Below are positions 60,480 to 64,000 of a DNA stretch of 64,000 nucleotides, one piece after another. Location of the stretch: contig JABCPU010000001.1 in the NCBI GenBank assembly GCA_016800925.1, positions 701,938-765,937 on the forward strand, given 5' to 3'. Under the pieces are notes generated by a model that was not told the DNA's origin, ran no database searches, and was given only the letters and a program-made list of their open reading frames with translations. The translations under genes were made by a program, and so were the position numbers. Source of the DNA: Suillus spraguei. Lineage: Eukaryota; Basidiomycota; Agaricomycetes; Boletales; Suillaceae. Each line of letters begins with the position of its first letter. Positions within the stretch are counted from its first letter, which is position 1.

Positions 60480-61226
60480 CTTCTTTCTGTCAGGACAATT
60501 ATGAATGGTGTCCTGTCTTCTTGCATCCGAAGCATTGTCCCTTCTTCATGCATTCGGATCTCTCCTGTTCGGAGATTCGATCTACGACCATTGCGTTGGA
60601 ATCACGATTAGGGATGTATCGTGCATTTCCATAGTTCTTCTTCTTCTGTTGTGGAGCATGACGTGTCCTCATGGCTTGAAGACGATGATGGGAATTGTCA
60701 ATGGAAACGCATTGCAGCACAACATCTCGAAATACTTCTGAGACATCTCCTAGTGCGAAAAGCTTTGTAAGGATGCCCCAATTCAGGCCATCTTGGAAGA
60801 ATTGGATCTTCGTTGCATTTCGGTGATATGAGCCTTGGCTGCAAGTGCCTCAAAGTCAGCGATATAGTGTGGAGATCTCCGCTTCCTTGTTTGAGGTCCT
60901 GAGTTTCGTGAGTGCGGTTCCTTGGTATCCACTGGGTCGAAGGCTTCTTTGAAGCTTTTCATAAAATCCACCATTGTCCCATAACCAACTTTTTGTCCAG
61001 AGGTGTCGGTTGATTGGGCATGGTCAAGGAATTGCTCTTTCCAGGATTTGGCATTCTTTCGTCATGAAGGATGTTATGAAAATGATCTTCTGTTTGTCGG
61101 TGTATAAAGCTTTTCGTTGATGTCGAAGTGTAGATTGCATGACTGGATAAATTCGCGAGAATTATCGCGATCTCCATCAAAACCGTTTGGCTGACCGATC
61201 TTGTATTCAAATTCTTTGGTCGCCAT
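60480..61226 (-). pseudogene. Gag of element 2
   Basis: ATG 61226 starts MATKEFEYKIGQPNGFDGD. Frameshifts at about 61090, 60960 and 60800 break the capsid region (MVDFMKSFKEAF, DFEALAAKAHIT, CVSIDNSHHRLQAM). The zinc knuckle CFGCKKTGHH (60510-60540) is followed by a two-base loss. Confidence 0.9.
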
Positions 61227-61421
61227 ATTGGTGATTCGTCTGGTGAGTTATACTTTCTCGGTGCCTACACGCGCTGTCTTGCTGTCCGTTAGGGCTTGTC
61301 TTCTGTCAGAGGGCTTCTCTTGACAATCGGTTTAGCGTACGCGTACGCTATCTGCTTATCTAAGCATCAGGGTTCAGGGTCGAAGACTGGATAGTCGACG
61401 ATCAAAAGGACTTTAATCTTT

Positions 61422-61888
61422 TGTTACGAACTGGGATGGCGTCACCAGCGACAGTGAAAAGACACAGCCGGTCTGCTGGGAAGTTCTACAATGTCCAGAA
61501 GAGGACAAGGTGAAAGTACAAGGAACGCGTTCCGAGTACGATCAAGGGTTCAGCCTCAAAGACAGTCTAAGAGGTTCTGTGAGAATAGAGACTAAGGCTA
61601 AGGAGTGCTTAGACTTAGAGACGATTCAAGACGACTTAGGTTGGAGACCTAAGCGAAGGAGATTCCAGGTAAAACCCAGTAAGATTAAAGTAAAGAATCT
61701 ACTACAAGTACACTGTGCTTAAATAGGCCAATATGTGCGCACAGACCAGGTAACCGTGAGAATGTAACTGCGTATCCTAATAAGGAAGGCATGTGTTGTA
61801 CAGATGCGTTGAGCATATGAGTCAAGTCATGTGATATACAAGTAAGAAGATAAAGGGAGAATGAATGGGGCACGTACAACTGTAAACA
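61422..61888 (-). repeat. 5' LTR of element 2
   Basis: Complement of TGTTAC...GTAACA, with one extra A at the outer end (TGTAAACA). Adjacent PBS complement at 61410-61420 as in element 1. Confidence 0.95.
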
Positions 61889-62539
61889 CCACCCATCCGA
61901 TCCATGTTCATATCTGATCCATGCTCATATCCGAAAACTATTCCTGCGCACCTGGCGCATTACGCCTTTTAGGTTAATACCTGTGTCGGGCTTTCGGTTA
62001 TCTCTGCACCTCTGGCTTTCGGTTATCTTGACTTCCGTCTTGATAAGATATTTCGTACAAAGTCTTATTTCCGAGTTCATAGCCTTGTGTTCCGCAATGC
62101 CTCAAACATAGCCTCGGACTATCCTTACTTGCCTTCCAGCATGCTACCTACAGTATATAAACTTGTAGTACAACTCCTGCAGACCTCAATCTGATTATTG
62201 CTTTCCTACTTCTGTATATTCATTTGACTTCTGTATCTTGTTACCATGTCTATATAAATCCATTTCCATTCTCGCACTTGGGCTCTGGCCCTTGTAAGCT
62301 TCCAACTCAGACCTATGGGATCATTCCCTAGGCTGGAGCCTTGATCCTTTGTCCTATATCCTTTTCGGACTTCGTCTGTGTCCTGTCTCTCATCTGATTC
62401 ACCTCCGACTCTACCTGTGGTAGTCTTATCCTGTCTGTGTCTATTCCGGACCTTGTCCGGAGTAGTCTATACTTCTACACCATATCCGGACCTACTCCTC
62501 TCTAGTAGTCAACACCTCCCCTAAGATCCATAGAGCTAC

Positions 62540-62612
62540 GCTCGTCCGATGATCCGATGGATGATCCGATGATCTGATGATCTGATGAATCTGATGATCT
62601 GATGATCCGCCC
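62540..62612. repeat. Simple repeat GATGATCCGAT / GATGATCTGAT
   Basis: About seven imperfect 9-11-bp units inside the outer family X LTR. Confidence 0.8.
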
Positions 62613-63088
62613 CTCTGCTCTTCCGCTCCTCCGAGTTCCGGACCTTCGGAACCTCTGGTCCCTCCGGATCTATCCTATCCTGTCCTCCGACATCTATGGA
62701 TCATCTTTCCCTCTAGAGCTTTGCTTCTATCCTGCCTGGACTTTGTCCAGGAGTCCATCCTTCATCCATCTACTGGAACTTGTTCCAGTAGTCTTAACCA
62801 TTACTCCCTACCATCCGGAAATACTTCCGGCGCATTCCCACGCTCAATCCAGAAGTCCTTTGGAGCTCTATCGAGCTATCCTGTCCTACAGAGTTCATCT
62901 GGACTCCGTCCAGACTTCACTATAACTCCCCCTTGGACTTTCATCTGAAATTAAGGGCACATACTCAGGTAAGGGGCACAGTGTACAAGCTGAGGCCAAG
63001 CCCCTTCGACTTTCTGTCCCTCTGGTACAACCCCATGTAAGACCAGGACTTCTTAGTAGCCCCATTTTGCCATGGTTGTAACAGCTGT

Positions 63089-64000
63089 CTAGACTACCCC
63101 TTGTTTGGTGATGTGCATAGATGGTGAGCTGCAGAATTTCTTGGCAACAGCTACCTCTGCCAAGATCATTGGCTTGCCATCCAGAATGCAAGTTGCACTA
63201 GGTCTTGGATTGCTGCTCAGGGAGTGTAAGCAAGTCCATCAAGTATGAGGAAGATAGGTCAACTTGGAGACTCCCCACTTATGTTGGAGCCTCAATCTTG
63301 GATATCAAGATGCTTGACCTGGTCATAGAGGCGGTTGAGAAGGTTTAGAGGTGGCTTATGCATCTACTGAAGTCAAAGGACGTTTCAGCAGGAACCTGCT
63401 ATCTTGATAAGGCTGCTCATAAAGATGGACTTGAAACTAAAGACAGTGCTGATGAGGAGGAAGCAGTGGTAGAGGTGAAGGAAGAAAGCAATGAAGTCTG
63501 GTGGTTTCTGGAAAGCCATCAAGAAGGCCAAGGGGATGTCCGCCGCTCCTCTAGAACTAGGCAGCCCACTACATCAGGAAATTCACACATTCCTTGACGT
63601 GCTTAATCAGCTTAACTCACTTATCTCAAAACTTGTTTTGCTCTCTCTCACATCATTCACCTGGCAATATCTTATATTTTTTGAGTGCGAAATACAATAA
63701 AACATGTATATTAATATATCTCAACTTTTTTTTTCTGAATTCATCTCACGTTGAAATTTTGGACAAGTAGATTCAATTTCACCAAGGCAGTTAAGTGTAA
63801 ATAAGTCCGCATAAGGGCACGTTAAGGAATGTGCGAATTCCTGATTAAGAAAGCCATGAAGCTTTAGCACTTTGTCACATTGCTCATAGTATATTGCTCA
63901 CATCTATTTCTTGTTGCTTATATCAATGTACATCAAATATTATGATGTTTTTCTCCGTCTGACTCAAGATACTGGCCAGTTAGTTGAGATCGGCCAAGCA
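63089..64000. other. Unassigned right-hand flank
   Basis: Short open frames (63358-63597 acidic, 63491-63700) with no motif I recognise; the sequence before 53336 and after 63088 was continuous before the LTR insertion. AT-rich after 63650. No RNA gene seen. Confidence 0.4.

Larger units (their letters stand above)
53521..61888 (-). mobile_element. Ty3/gypsy chromovirus, element 2
   Basis: Full-length copy of the element 1 family in reverse, flanked by a perfect 5-bp duplication CCACC (53516-53520 and 61889-61893). Right LTR is its 5' LTR; the left LTR is interrupted by a solo LTR of family X. Gag, pol and the third ORF are all recognisable and all damaged. Confidence 0.95.
53341..63083. mobile_element. 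Outer LTR of family X (solo), split by element 2
   Basis: Begins TGTCATATACCATAC at 53341 and ends TTGTAACA at 63083, with a perfect 5-bp target duplication GCTGT (53336-53340 and 63084-63088). Its own sequence is 53341-53520 plus about 61894-63083, roughly 1.37 kb. It shares its first 15 bases and the near-terminal GGGGCACAGTGTAC motif with the inner LTR at 53847-54615. Superfamily unknown, as no coding part is present. Confidence 0.8.

Noticed and set aside
1..64000. tRNA, rRNA or CRISPR features
   Set aside because: No cloverleaf-like or rRNA sequence was seen by eye, and tandem repeats lack the unique spacers of CRISPR. Short tRNAs could be missed without a scanner.

Overview
This window is genomic DNA of a filamentous basidiomycete, most likely an Agaricomycete. 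The evidence is many short (about 45-60 nt) GT-AG introns, divergently packed single-copy housekeeping genes, NACHT-type NLR genes, FunK1 kinase and DUF6532-like relics, a KDZ transposase with a TET/JBP-type dioxygenase relic, and Ty3/gypsy chromoviruses. I cannot name the species.

Layout. 1-9.1 kb is a transposon graveyard: an LTR at the left edge, a KDZ transposase pseudogene (1581-6338, minus) split by a hAT element (2663-6241) with terminal inverted repeats and an 8-bp target duplication, then the N-terminal half of a Harbinger/PIF transposase pseudogene. 9.1-24.2 kb is a compact housekeeping block: porphobilinogen deaminase (HEM3), a UBE2W-like E2, GET3, SRP68, Ku80 and a SNF2/STH1-type chromatin remodeller. 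GET3/SRP68 and Ku80/SNF2 are divergent pairs sharing promoters of under 200 bp. 24.2-31.7 kb holds an NLR whose C-terminal part is about 75 near-identical 9-residue W-L-x-T-x-x-G-x-x repeats. It is followed by a decayed second copy of the block 'SNF2 3' end + NLR', in which the repeat array is short and inverted. 31.8-33.3 kb is a structure with about 150-bp inverted repeats. 33.4-34.9 kb is a complete, spliced, secreted A1 aspartic-protease-like gene that has lost its second catalytic Asp.

The right half is mostly mobile. Element 1 (35876-43975, plus) and element 2 (53521-61888, minus) belong to one chromodomain Ty3/gypsy family. Both have a PBS complementary to the inferred start of their own transcript (Tf1/sushi-type self-priming) and a conserved 489-codon third ORF with two zinc knuckles downstream of pol. 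Both are dead: most stops are CGA-to-TGA changes at CpG, the sister copy usually keeps CGA, and element 2 has YMDN instead of YMDD. Nesting is readable from 5-bp target duplications: outer LTR of family X (53341-63083) > element 2 > inner family X LTR (53847-54615); a solo LTR also sits in the integrase of element 1. Between the elements lie minisatellites, a TET/JBP 2-oxoglutarate dioxygenase relic with Asn at its distal His, a FunK1 kinase pseudogene and a DUF6532-like pseudogene.

The best candidates for undescribed biology are the nonapeptide-repeat NLR with its duplicated and inverted partner, the chromoviral ORF3, and the spliced pseudo-protease. Exon boundaries given to the base (HEM3, the E2, the protease) were checked by frame and splice sites; other gene limits are approximate.
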